A DNA stretch of 64,000 bases from Lucifuga dentata (Eukaryota > Chordata > Actinopteri > Ophidiiformes > Bythitidae): the NCBI GenBank assembly GCA_014773175.1, contig VXCM01001319.1, positions 43,168 through 107,167 of the forward strand. Direction: 5' to 3'. Below, one piece after another: positions 26,201 to 39,555 of the stretch (within the stretch, counting starts at the first letter, position 1; every line of letters begins with the position of its first letter). The notes under the pieces were generated by a model. That model did no database searches. It was given only the letters and a program-made list of their open reading frames with translations, and was not told where the DNA came from. Made by a program: the position numbers and the translations under genes.

Positions 26201-29200
26201 TATCGTATCGCATCGCATTGTATCATATCGTATCGTATCGTATTGCATTGTATCATATCGTATCGTATCGTATCGTATCGTATCGTATCGGTAGCATACA
26301 AAGATCTAACTAAGATGTGTTATGGTTTTTTTTTTTTCACTTGGGAAGAGGTGAAAGTCTGAGTGTATACCAAAAGCATTAATAAAATTTATTTGTGTGT
26401 GTTAATCAACAGAAAATTACAATTTTAACAATCAATTAATCATTTTAATCCTTTATCAAGCAAAACTGCCTCTGAAAGAAAAAGACCCCTGAGCAACATT
26501 AGCATCCTGTGACAATAACACTCTCATCGCCACTCACTGGATGAGAAGCCCTGATAGGTGCAGTTGGCCATCAGCCCAATTTGACTGAATGCCTCCATGG
26601 TGACGGTGTAGTTTGTGCCACAAGTGATGCATCCCATGAGGCAGTGGGAGTCCTGAGTGTGGCAGCGGGCGTGACCCTTTGACGATGTCAGAGAGGTGAT
26701 AAATGTGTTGGCACCTCTGGCATGAGACCATGAGACATTTGTCATTGACTGAGTCACCTGATCCACCGTTAAATTCACTGGACAACAGGGTTCTGTAAAA
26801 AGAAGATTAGTTAGATAAATACCTCCTGTAGGTATTTCCACACTTTATAAGCAGGTGGATCAGTTTAAACCATTGATCACCTGTTACCACTATGTCACTG
26901 TAGCTGGGTAAGCTCTGCCCTGCAGCGCTGGTGGCTATGACGCTGACATCATAGGCGGAGCCACAGGAAAGGTCAGTGATGTCACAGCTGTTGGTAGCAG
27001 TGGTACAGTTGAGTATGCTGTTATGTCTCTGTCCATGTCCCAACACGCTCACAGTGTATGTGGCAGCACGGTTGTTTGCTACCCAGCTGACAGTGATGCA
27101 GGATGAATTTTTCAGATTCACCTCCAGATTCTTTGGCATACAGGGAGCTAACAGGGATGAAGAAAGAAAAGACTTAGAGGTTGTTGCTTTTTTCACTTAA
27201 CATGTCTATACTTCTGACTGTTATATATTTGTTGTTTTTCTTTTGCTGCCAGCTAATCTGAGTACAGTTTCACTGGAATATATAACATATACTGTATACC
27301 TAGGAAACATGTCACCCCAATGGATATGTGTTGATTTATGTGTAGCTATTGCTGTATATGGGCTATGACATATGAATACATGATAATATCATATATCTTT
27401 TGTTTCGGTATCCTGCAAGTAGATTGGTCTATAGGTGTTGAACAATATCTAACATTTACTTATTTCACATATTTATAATTATAATTGATGTATTTTACAC
27501 TATGTATTTGGCATAGATGACTTAATGCAGCATATAATGGTATAAGGTTTAAATTGTGTGTGTGTGTGTGTGTGTGAGTGAGTGTGCTGTACCTGTGTCT
27601 TTGGTGTGAGATGGGCATGCATGGTTGCAACCTCTGATGTCATTGCAGGGCATCACCACCACGCTGTAGGAAGTGTCACAGCTGAGGTCAGAGAGTGCAC
27701 ATACCGGTGACGTGTCATTACACAGGATGATCTCTGAATTGTCCACAGCCCGAATCTGGTACAGCTCTGCCCCCCTCGCTGGCGTCCATATCATCTCCAG
27801 AGTGTCCGTGCTGACCAGGGACACGGACACATCCGTTGGACAACAGGGTACTGAGAGACACAGGGGATATTAGGTGATGGAAGAAATGCTTGAATCCTTT
27901 ACCGAAGTAAAAGTAGCAGTACCACCACTCTGTAAAATACCCCATTACAAGTCAAAGTTCTACTTACAGGTGGTGTAGTTGAGAACCTTTCCTTGCGGGC
28001 TGGATCCAGCCTGGTTTATGGCATACACAGACAGCAGATATGTGTAGCCACACTGACAGTGGAAGCTACAGTTGTAGCTGGTGGTGTTGCAGGTTTCCTC
28101 GCTGCCATCAACTCTCTTGATGAAGGCCCTGTACTTCTCAGCGTGAGGCACGGCATTCCACATCAGTGTGCAGTTTCCTGGCTCTGGCTCCACAACACCT
28201 AAAGGCTCCGGTGGGCAGGGGTCTGGCCAGACAGGACACTCATGCCATAATCATGTATGCACTTTCAGTGTTCCCCAATGCAGAGTGAATACCTCATTCC
28301 CACGGCTGATGTCTGCTAATGCTGCAATTGGATTTTCAGTTTGAAATTAGCGCAAAATACTACTACATTAAAACATTAATTTCTTGTATACTACCTGCCA
28401 AAACAGTAGAATCCATAGTACAGTGGGGATTTCAGCTCTCTTTAACTACCTGGATCCGACCTTAATAAAACCTCTTTTACTTACAAGTGATAAACACCAC
28501 AGGGCTGGATGGGTAGCTGGGCCCGGCCATGTTGTAGGCAGTAACCTGGATGGTGTGTATCTCTCCACAGGCTGCAGGATAAAGGATGCAGGAGTTGGAT
28601 ATGGTGTTACATGTAAGGTTCCTGTCACTGGTCACATGGTAGTTAACGGTTCCGTAGACATCCTGTTCCAGTTTCCAGGACACAGATAGTTCAGCCATTG
28701 TCATAGATACATTGACTTCACTTGGTGAGGGCGGCCCTGTGAGGGGACAAAACCAAAATATGATGATAGTGCACAGTATGAACACAGTATATAAACAGAT
28801 AGAGGCATCTCCTCCTTACGTGTCGTCTGGTTGATAAACAAGCTCTCTCCCTGCCTGCCCTCTGGGTCCCAGGCGTAAGCTTGGATGGTGTAGAGCGAGC
28901 CAGCATCCAGGTTACTAACAGTCAGATTTGTGTCAGTTGTGTTGAACATCAAGCTGCTGGAGCCAAACTTGCATACATCCACAGTGTACAGGACAGCATA
29001 AGCCACAGGAGGCCAGGACACAATGATGCTGTAGTTGCTGGGAGAGGAGCTGGTGACCTGAGGAGGAGGCAAAACTGTGGAGGAGAGGAAATAAAGTGTG
29101 GATATTAATTGTATTTTTTCCTTTACAGAACATTTTACTTCAGATGTAAATTTCAAACTGAGAGTTGTGAATCATTTTTTTATACTCCAAACATTTGTTT

Positions 29201-29443
29201 TTCATTTGCCAGTACAATATTTGTTACAAACATTAAACTTCAATAATTTTAACAGTAAACACAACAAAAATCCAAATAGAATTTTATATTTTGGACATTA
29301 GATTAGATTAGATTAGATTCAACTTTCTTATCATTGCACAGAGTACAGTACTGGGGCAATGAAATGTAGTTTAGCATCTAACCAGAGGTGCAAAACGCAG
29401 TAACGTGCAGGGTAATGTGCATAGAGACATAAATAGCAGTGAG

Positions 29444-29487
<44 letters not shown>

Positions 29488-29489
29488 NG

Positions 29490-29540
<51 letters not shown>

Positions 29541-32287
29541 CACACTAAGATATATATATATATATACAATATGAACAGTATTAACAGTGCGAACAAATGA
29601 AATGAATACACTAAGATATATACAGGTATTTAGTGTATAAATACATAGATACAGATATTTAGTGTATAAAATATATTTTGTATATATAAAAATTATTTTA
29701 TACATTAAAATAACCACATGTGGTTATTTGTAATCATGTCTGGATAAATGCATATGATGTACACTATATCAACGATATGTATCTAAACTATTAGGTTTCC
29801 CATATGCTGCTGAATGATGAGATGAAACCCGAACATGAACAATGGCAAACACCTTGTTGTATGTTCTTTGGTACGTGTGGATTCCCTGGGGTGAGGGGTG
29901 GGGTTGAAGGGTGAGAGCTGTGTTCTCAGGATGAGGTCAACTCTTTGTTTTTACATAGAGGGGTCAGATACAGTTACCAGTGATACAGGAGAAGCCCCAA
30001 GGGGCACCCATGCATGTCTTAGGTAAGATGAATGTGGATTTCCACGGGCACTGAAACTGGATTTTACTGAATGTGTACCTATACCTTCATTTATCTGTAA
30101 TGACTCTCCTATGGGACAAAGAGGCAGATCAAATGACTTCTGCAGGGGATGGGGAGTGATGAGAAAGGTACTCAGTGTTTCTCAGTGAATGCATGACTCA
30201 ATTCTACATACAAACCAGCCCTGAGGGATAATTTTCCCAATTAATACATTTATAAAGTTTATTTCTAATTAGCGAAGCTTTATGTATTAAGCTCTCTCAC
30301 AAACCAACAAAGCAAAAGAGAAAAATGTGACAATCAGATATTCTGCTCTTATATATTAAGATAATGAGAAGGACCACAATACCTGTCTTTGCCTCCATGG
30401 GAGCAGATGGCTGGCTCTGAGAGTCATTCTTTGCAGACCTGATAGAGACAGAGTAGTCAGTATACGGTGTAAGGGACTGAATCTTAGCAGGGGAGGAGGA
30501 CACTGAGTTTTCGGAGAAGTGGCCATTGCTGTTCTGAACACGTATGATGTAGTGAGTTGCCCCGGTTGTCTCAGAGAACTCCACTATCAAGGTGCTGCTG
30601 TCATCTGGTTTCACTTTCTCAATAGCCACCATCGCAGGAGCTAAAACAAAGAAAAGTGGTATAAATTTAACTGCAACCAGAGACAGTTTGGTAGTAGATT
30701 AGAGGAACCTCCTCCTTGGTTACAACAAAAGGGATGAAGTACTTCCTCTCCATCTGTTTTTTAAATTTGAGCAAAATAGACAATGAATTAACAAAAATAA
30801 ATAAAAAAAATCTATCCTTACAAATGTGGGTACCAAAGTATTTTACCTTGTAAAGCACAAAGGAAAAAGTTTGTGTTAACAGTTGATTCATCAGCAGAAT
30901 TCTGAAGTAGAATTATATTCCCTAGTTTAGCCTTGTTATGTCTATTTAAAGAACCATATCAGTGCATTTACAAGGAACATTTTGGGATCCATGCATCCTT
31001 GCTCCAGCTGTGTAATCATCACAGAAAACATCGTCTGCAAAAACCTTTACAAAAGTGCCATTGCTATGGCATCAGAATGCAGTTAAAAAAGCGTTGATTG
31101 ACAAAATAAAAGCTACTTGATTCTTAATGTGACGGATTACACAAGAAAGTTTCAAAGGTGTGCTAATTGGTATTGTGTAATAAAATGGATAGAAATCAAT
31201 GGGTTCTTAGAAGTAAAAAAAAAAAAAAAAAAAATGGTAGGAAATACAACTTTCAGTCTTTAAAGTAAAATTTGGCTGTTGAAGTTTATATTTTAATATT
31301 TAATGATAGTACATCAACGATGATGTTTGACAAATTTCCACTGAAGATTACAACAAATTTCCTGATCTGAATGTTCTGATATAAACTGTATTCAGTAGAA
31401 ATACGAGAAGCACATTAACACCAAATCAAAAATACTCATTCTACAGCATCAGAATAAACAGCAAACAATTCTTTATTTTGAAATCCAGCACAAAAAGTTA
31501 CATGCCCTGTTAACTTGTGGTATCCTGTATATCCTGTTACACAGTAAAAATGCCTACTAGATAGCACAGGCATAGACAGAAGTGTAGCTCACCTGAAGAT
31601 GACTCAATAACTGTTCTGTCCAGTTGTAGTTCAGCAGCATCCAGAGCTTGGATTATAAAGTTGTATGCGGTGTTCGGGGACAGATTATGGACAGAACCCA
31701 ACACAGTGTTTGGTCCAAAGAGGGTAAAAGCAATTGGGCTGCCAGGTGTGCTTTTTGGGATGACAGTGATCTTGTAGGAACTTGCTCCAGTGACCTTTGA
31801 CCATCTGAGGATTGCAGTCGTAGATGTTGACGAAAACACAGATGCTGTGAAAACTGAGGAGAGAGACAGTAGAAGTGGTGATCATAATAAGTCCTCATTT
31901 TCACCCTGAACTAAAAGCAGATTGACTATCACCCTTCATTTTCACATTTGGCAGTGAGTAAAGTGGAATTTATATAGCATAATGGAACGTACCTGCTTGT
32001 GCAATCTGAAAATGTAAATGAAAAGATCAATTAACAATAGTTAAATTCAGTTTTATGTCATAACATCCAAGTAGCATGCTCTCTCTTGATTCTAAACTGT
32101 GACTGTAATGTTAAATTATATGTAACATTATATTTTTTTGGATTGTTCTTCTTTTGTTTTCTATCAATGAGATTAATTTGTCTGCATTTGAGATCATATT
32201 ACATCATAAAAATATTTTATTGCATTACTGTACCTGTGAGGCTATGCCCAGCAAGGCAAACATCACCATCCACTTCACAGAGCCCAT
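23237..32287 (-). CDS. fndc7: Fibronectin type III domain-containing protein 7, nine FN3 domains
   Basis: Complete FNDC7-type gene encoding a predicted secreted protein of 838 aa. Exons in transcript order: 32287-32234 (signal peptide, MGSVKWMVMFALLGIASQ), 32005-31993 (13 nt, completing an AQA-like cleavage site), FN3 exons 31853-31593, 30640-30383, 29074-28820, 28736-28485, 28222-27968, 27850-27593, 27147-26881, 26792-26538 and 25750-25484, then short exons 24611-24582, 24420-24393 and 23300-23237 with a TGA at 23237-23239. Each FN3 exon is a multiple of three and phase 1 at both ends. The first three domains lack the Cys pattern; later ones have the paired Cys and L-x-C-G or related motif. 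Function in the family is unknown. It is divergent from stxbp3, and a fndc7/stxbp3 neighbourhood is known in vertebrates. The last three exons rest on splice sites and frame only and are the least certain part. Confidence 0.87.
23449..24010. mobile_element. MITE family copy 2
   Basis: Begins TTTAAAGGAGCATTCGG and ends GGGATGCTCTTTTAA, with 'gaatgaactgaaa' and 'ctggaaggtagaaaa' inside. It lies in the last intron of fndc7. Confidence 0.6.
25141..25480. repeat. Long imperfect GTA/TAG trinucleotide array ending in (ATC)n
   Basis: About 340 bp of degenerate 'gtagta' and 'gtaata' units, closing with (ATC)6 at 25458-25475. On the transcribed (minus) strand it starts within ten bases of the donor of fndc7 exon 25750-25484. 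Confidence 0.8.
26080..26291 (+). repeat. Retroposon 3' end with a (CGTAT)n tail
   Basis: The block 'aatttccccatggggacaa' followed by 'taaagtatatc' matches a common fish retroposon 3' terminus. A pentanucleotide CGTAT array then runs to 26291. It lies in an fndc7 intron. Confidence 0.5.
27559..27588. repeat. (TG)n microsatellite directly after an fndc7 donor
   Basis: On the transcribed strand this is a CA repeat starting about nine bases into the intron after exon 27850-27593. No complementary GT run is seen at the other end of that intron. Confidence 0.7.
29297..29560. repeat. Retroposon fragment with (ATTAG)n end and TG/TA microsatellites
   Basis: An ATTAG array, then 'ttcttatcattgcacag', 'gggcaatgaaatg' and 'gcatctaaccagaggtgc', a recognisable dispersed fish repeat, followed by (TG)n(TA)n repeated on both sides of an N at 29488. 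It lies in an fndc7 intron. Confidence 0.5.
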
Positions 32288-32759
32288 CTTCTCTCTCCTC
32301 TCACTGTTTCACACAATTTACAGCTTCTGTGAGATTTTTTAAAATGTGTCACTCTAACTGTTTTACCTTTTTTCCAGATTTGCTATCTGTGTTGGTTCAA
32401 ATACTTACATCTTGCCCCTCCCACTGGATACAAATAACAAATCAGAGCCAAGCAGAAAGATGCACCTTAGGGCATGTGCAGGGTTAGAGGAGAATAAAAG
32501 ACTTTTGTAGCCTCAAGGAAATAGTCTGGACACAACAAAATGCAGGTGACGCACAATAAGTGTTGTGTGGTGGAGTGGGGTGGGGGAGTGGGGGGTTCTG
32601 GCAAAGGAGTGGGACATTCTGAAGAAATCACTCCCTTTTTTTTATCATATGTGAAATGCATGAATCAGTGTCCAACATTTCTTAGTAATCTTCATTCCTA
32701 TTCCATATAAATTTTGCACAGACATACAAATACACCACAGAACCAGTGTCTTGATAGAC

Positions 32760-32762
<3 letters not shown>

Positions 32763-32810
<48 letters not shown>
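32763..32810. repeat. (GATA)n microsatellite
   Basis: About 12 GATA units between fndc7 and stxbp3. Confidence 0.9.
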
Positions 32811-32811
<1 letters not shown>

Positions 32812-33380
32812 GAGCCTACTTTCTTTACTGAACTAAATGAATGTACTAGATCTACAGCCATCCTTTGCTTTCAGTTAGCCTGCCTAATGTTTACATGGTA
32901 TTTTTTCTTGTTATGTAGTATTTTTTTTTCCTTTGTGGTATTACTCCATTACTTAGACAAATGTGTATGTAAAGGATTTGGGTTCTTCTTCCACCTCTGT
33001 TAGTGTTAACATGGAAGTGTGTACTGTAGTCTAAAAAATAAATTTTAAGAGCTTTATTGAGCAAGTAATAAGAGAGAACTATCAGGCCACATTCAAAAAC
33101 AAATACTGTGCTAATGATTTGTAAGGAGAGAATAATAATGGATGTTTGATTTATTCAGTCCAAAAGGGGAAAAGGGGTTACAAGATTTACATTTGTGAAC
33201 AGTAAAAATTAAACATTAAAATAAAAAAAATGGCAAGCGAGTAAGCAACTATTCTCGTGATTAAAATATAATTATTACAAGAAATAATGATAAGGCTACG
33301 AACCGTTAATAGCACTGCAAACATGACAAGTAAGGTGTAAAAACTACAGCGGAGCTCCGTCGCACACTTGTTGACGCTGA

Positions 33381-33388
33381 TGACGTCA
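33381..33388 (+). promoter_or_regulatory. Palindromic cAMP-response element
   Basis: A full TGACGTCA palindrome lies 49 bp upstream of the stxbp3 ATG. This matches the CREB/ATF consensus and is in the expected position for a proximal promoter. Binding is not shown by sequence. Confidence 0.5.
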
Positions 33389-33436
33389 AAGGTAGGGGAC
33401 AAAAGACAGGAAGAGGAGCAGAGGAAAAGAAACAAA

Positions 33437-33959
33437 ATGGCAACTGGCTCAGAATACGGACTGAAGAAACTAGTTTGGCACAGTAAGTTTGTTCCTCCAA
33501 ATGAACGTTTTTACACATAAAATGGTGTAACACTTTATATTCACAACGTAGAGGTGTTTAGCTCCGGAATGTTTCAATAATTGTTCACTTCTCTGTGACT
33601 TTGCAGCACGGAATGACATTTCGAAGTTTCATTCTGTTTCTGTGGCGGAAGTTTGCAGAATTAAACGTAGGGGAATAAAAGAAAGGGTATTTAAAGTAAA
33701 AACACTCACCACTGGTTACAACAACACTGCACCAGACTTGCTACGCGTACTATCAGCAGTAATAGGAGTAAAGTCACTTTGTGTCGACCGGAACCCCACC
33801 TCATATCTGCTGTCTCAGAATCTGTCTGCTCATATCAACAACTTCAGCCAACAGACACAACACTAGCAATCATGCACTTTATTAAACCATCCTCAGCTTT
33901 TACACCTTTATTGAGTTTCATGCATTTGAGGCCGCAACCAGAGAGTGGAAAAGTAACAC

Positions 33960-34002
<43 letters not shown>

Positions 34003-37000
34003 AGACAGTCAGAGTTACACCTGGATGTGGTTACAATGACATTAGTAACCTCTATCCTGCACACAAGGCTGAAGATGGTTTCGGATTTGCCAAGTTTAAG
34101 AAGAGCTTGAAGGAAAATATTTGTTAGTCTCTGTTGTTACACCACACAGAATTGTCAAACACGTACTATATACCAGCATATAGTTTTTTTTAAAACCATG
34201 ATAACCATTTCTTCATGTAAACAAAAACAGAAAAAGAAAAAGTCTGTCATTTTTTTTTTAAATTTGTCAAGACTACACAATACAACATCAAACACTGCTG
34301 TGCTTAGACTTGGAGTTTACATTTAATGTTTTGGATTGTTTTAAACCATGCTTAAGATTTGTGAAACTTTTATTTGTGACACCAGGAAAACAAAAGGAGG
34401 CAATTTGATGCCAACATCAACCTCTGCACTGCTGGTTATTTTCATTATCCATTCAGTTATCAGTTTTATATTTGTATGAATATTATTTAATTCTTTATTC
34501 TGAAATTATTAATGCAGTTTGACAAATATTTATTTTTAATCATATGAAACTCCAAAGCAGGAGTTTTTCCTTGAAAAAGGATTGAGTTGATTAATGCATG
34601 GTCAATTATTGATCATTCTAGAACCAAGCTCCAGCCAAAAGTCATCTTATGTTGTCACTGAAAAATATTTTTTCCCCAAATTTATTCATGTTCTTCATGA
34701 TATTATCTGTATTTCCTACAGGACTACAAGAAACAATTATTGCAGATTGCAGAAAATCTGAAGTATGGAAGGTAGGCCTGCTACTCAAAGTATGCAGTTC
34801 AAACTTTTAAGATTGTACTTGGAAAGAAGGATAGTGTCCACTTGTCCTTTTTTATGTAATTGATTTTAATCATGCTCTGACTTGAAGCAGAAATATGATT
34901 TCACACTTTGGCATTAATGAATGTGCAGCATACACTGCAGGCCAGAAGTTTGAGGCCACCCCCCGATTTTTAAAAAAAAATCATCAATACACTGTTTTAC
35001 AATTTATTGCACAAGAAATGACAAAAATACATAAAATAAATGTAACTAATTAGTTTTCAAGAAGAATTTGTCAACATCAAAGCACTTTGAAGTCATTTCA
35101 GGCTCAGACTTTGGTTTCGTCAAAGTAACCCCCTCTGGCCAAGTTGTAATTCTCAAAACCTTTTGCTTCTCATTTAAATGAATGTAATTTTGGCATAATT
35201 TTGATGAATGTTTTGGATCGTTGTCCTGTTGAAGAATAAAATTTTGACCAATAATTGCTAAACTGGATGGAATCGCATGTCTTTGAAGGATGGAATGGTA
35301 ATTCTCTTTCTTCATAATTCCTTTAACTTGGACCAAGTCTCCAGATCTCTCTCCCCCAAAATCCCCACAGCATTACTGAACCCCCCCCCCATGTTTTACA
35401 TGCACAGCAGCAGCAGGAGCAGACTGTGTAGCAAGTTAATCACAAAAGGATTGGGAGACAGCAGACAGCAGCTATTGAATAGAATGTTAAAACACATCAG
35501 CAGGAAATTGGAACACAACTGGAGTGCCAGTGCACTAATACAGACCAGGCATGCCTTCATTAAAAATCATTTGACAAATTCTTCTTGAAAACTAATTAGT
35601 TACATTTATTTTATATATTTTTGTCATTTCCTGTGCAATAAATTGTAAAACAAACTGTCTATTGATGATTTTTTTTTTCTTTTTAAATCTGGGGGTGGCC
35701 TCAAACTTCTGGCCTGTAGTGTAAAGTATACTGTAGTGTCCCAGAAGCAGAAACACAGTCTACCAGCATATCTTGGAGTGATACTTCTGTTGCCAACCAC
35801 ACATTTATCTTCTTCACAGATACTGATTCTGGACCCCTTCACCACCAAACTCCTCTCAGCATGCTGCAAAATGTCCGATCTGATGTCAGAGAAAATAACA
35901 AGTGAGCTATAATGATATGATCATGACATGAGCCACATTCTTACAATGCAAGATCAAAAGCACAGAGGATTTCAGAATATTGGCTCTGGGGAAATGTTGT
36001 TAGTGTTACTATTTCTTGAAAATATTTCAAATAGACCTATATGCTCTCTATGCTTGTATTTCTAGCAGCTCTTTGAAATCATCTTCTCTTTCAGTTGTGG
36101 AGGACCTGTTCAAAACCAGAGAGCCTGTTCCTGAAATGAAAGCCATCTACTTCATGTCCCCCAATGCAAAGGTTTTGATATTACACTTCTGTAATGGCTG
36201 TTTGTTCAGCACAGCAGATGATTTATGTTATCATTTTAAAGTTCTTTTAAAGTTGATCTCTTAAATTTTCTTGCAGTGTGTGGATGCCTTTATTGCTGAT
36301 TTCAAGCCCAAACCCAAGTATAAAGCAGCATATGTTTACTTCACTGACTGTAAGTATGGAACTGATAGAAGTCCTTTTAAATACATAATAAAAACAGAAA
36401 TACTTTTGTGATGAATTTGACAGTTTTTATGGAAGCTTTGCGTTCCCACAGACTGCTCTGATGTCCTGTTCAACAATATGAAGCTGTACTGCGCAAAGTA
36501 CATCCGTGTTTGTAAAGAATTAAGCATGTGCTTCATGCCACAAGAGGCACAAGTAAGACTTTGATGTTTCTTTTTTCCTGTTTCTATTTAAACAGAAAAA
36601 CAGTTTGACATTAATAAACTTTGTCATGAATAACAAAACAATCCCAGTGTACAAAAAATAGGAAAGAGATTAATTTCAGCCCCTCAAAAATACAGACACG
36701 GTAACTTTTCATTTATATCTGAGAAAAATAAATCATAAAAATTAGACTCATAAAATCGTAAGTTAAGGACTGAAAATCCTGGTCAGGTGTGGTAACTGTA
36801 TATTTTAACACATCTGTGAGGATTGCGTGGAGTATTTAATGAACATCTGATTTGCATTTTAAGTAAACATATTTACAACATATACTGTATTTATAATGTT
36901 AAATGTAGTGTACATTGTTGTGATCAAACATAGAAATGGAGGGTGTTTTCAATTATGAAATTATCCATTTCCTCTTTTTACCTACTGTTACTTATGAAAT

Positions 37001-39510
37001 GATGAAAATTTACCTGAAATTACTTACCTGAGTTTATTTTGGCTGACAGTTGGCTGAATTATACGTCATGGTTTTACATCCTATTATTCTATTGGCATTA
37101 TAACAACATCAATTGTCAAACCTACGCACTAAACCTTACTCGTTTTCCTGCTGAGAAAAGCATCTCTTACAGTAGCATACCAGTGGGTTTGCATGTGTAA
37201 GTCCAATATATATACAACCCACATACACATTACATTACTGCTACCCATATTTCCAAAACATGCTACTGGAGTGGTACATTTTTGAGGTTTTTTTCCTGCC
37301 ATCCAGTCAGCCATTGATTTCATTATGCTATAAAAATCAACTTGTAGAGACATAAAACGTGCTTGAGAAAGGTAATCCATCACACGCTTTTTGTCAATTT
37401 AACCAGTCCAACATGGCGCTACATGGAAGAAAATGTGTATCTCTGCCAGGGAATATAGTATAAAGAAAAATGCTTTGACTGAGAAAATAAAATGACCATG
37501 CCTTTGTGTGTAAGCATTAGCAGGCAAAGGATTGGATTTTAAGGTGGATGTATCACTTGAACATTTAATTTTGATAACAGGAAAACTAAAATGCTGTTTT
37601 ATGTTTTTGAAAATGGTTGGTAGTACTGTAACATGCATGTGGGTAGTATTTATCTGGCTCAAACATGTAAAATCACCAGTATGGTCCTTTAAATGTTATA
37701 AAATGTATGTGTTTTTTCACTGAATGCAAATAGTTCTTTTGCACAAGTGTGTTGAATGCTTTTCAGGTGTTTACGTGTGATAATCCGATGGCTTTCCGGA
37801 GCATCTACAGCCCCCACAGTCAGGACAAACAGAAGACACTGGAGACTCTGGCAGACCAGCTTGTCACGCTCTGCGCCACGTTGGATGAGTATCCCGGAGT
37901 CAGATACAAGAAGTAAACCAGAGATCATGTTGTTTAGTCTCATTTTACAAAACATCTCAGCCCCCAAGCAGCCCGAGACCATTTATGAGAAGAGCCTTAA
38001 CTGAGACCATCGAAAGTGTTACCTAACTGTGGCAGAAATGGAAAATTTTGTTACAAATTTGCTCACTTTGCAATGCTAAGCACTCCAGCTGATTGAAAGT
38101 TGAATTTTAAGTCGAGCCAGTACGTACATTAATCGGTGGAGGCATAAATGGTTTGGATATACCTGAAAGATTTCTTTATACATGCTAATTCCATCCATCC
38201 ATCCATTCATGCCTTCATTATCTATACCAGCTTATCCTTGTTTATGGTCAAGGGGGGCTGGAGTCTTTCCCAGGCTGGGGAAAGATTGATTTTCCTTTAC
38301 CTGGAAGCCTGTCTGCTCTTTCCTTTGGGTAGACAGGCTTCCAGTCTATCACAGTTCTAACACGTCGTGACAGACAAATTCATTCACACTCACATTCACA
38401 CCTACAGGCAAAATGTTTTCAGTTTACCTAACCTGCATGTGTTTAGACTGTGGGAGGAAACCGGAGCAACCGGAGGAAAACAACCCACCCACACAGACAG
38501 TTCCACACAGGCAACCATGCTAACCACTGATCAACCGTACAGCCTAATACCATTTATTGAAATTAGTTTATAGGTGGCAAATAGAAAAAATGTCCAGGAG
38601 TCACCATTTGTCGCAGTGGAGGGTACCATGTCATTTCTCAAGATACAGACACTTAAATATGAGCTAGTGCTAAATATTGCCTTGTTATTTTAGCTTAATT
38701 CATTTCATTAGGATTATTTTACAAAAATCATCAACATGCAAACCCTTGAAAAGCACCATAAAAGTTAGTTTGACACATTATAGGTTCTTAACACATCTTT
38801 GAGTACCATCTGTGAGATTATCTAAGATTTGTATAAGGACAGTGTTGGTTGTGCATCATCTTGACTCTTTGATAACTCATTCTTATCAATTTTTATCATA
38901 CCTAGAGACAGCAACATGGAGAATGCCAAGTATTTAGCAGAGCTGGTGGACAACAAGCTGGCCAGACACTACGAGCTGGATGACAGTGGCAAGAAAAAGG
39001 TGAGTCGTGTTACAAAGAGAATGTTGAAAGAATAAACAAAGCCTAGCACTGGAGGTAAATGAGAAGTCACTGTGAATGTACTTATTGTCCGTGACAGCTT
39101 TCTCATAAAAGAAAAGAAATACAGTATTTTCAGTGTGCAACGGACCTGCTTTGCCTTGAGCAGATTACATTGTTATTTCAGCAGAAATTTGAAGAGGGAA
39201 CAGTTAGGTAGAAGCTAATGTGGCACTGCACAGAGAAAACCATTGGTTTTATGTTATTATATTTTATTTTCTGATTGCTAAAGTATATTTCTCTCCCACC
39301 AGGGAAAGACCCAGGCTCAACTACTGATAGTGGAGAGAGGCTTCGACCCCGTTAGCCCCATCCTGCATGAGCTGACCTACCAGGCCATGGCCTATGACCT
39401 CATGGATATCGAGAACAACACCTACAAGTAACATGAGCTAATCCCACCGCATCTCTCTACACTCACACTCCTGTATAACTATATATATATATATATATTT
39501 AGTAATACAG

Positions 39511-39555
<45 letters not shown>

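Larger units (their letters stand above)
32288..33436. promoter_or_regulatory. Shared upstream region of divergent fndc7 and stxbp3
   Basis: The two start codons point away from each other across 1149 bp. The interval holds a (GATA)n run at 32763-32810 and a cAMP-response element at 33381-33388. The first 5' UTR exons and transcription starts are not visible, so shared promoter activity is an inference. Confidence 0.45.

Noticed and set aside
1..32287. A single giant gene joining both FNDC7-type blocks
   Set aside because: Each block has its own signal-peptide exon and the right-hand block ends in a stop about 8 kb before the left-hand block begins.
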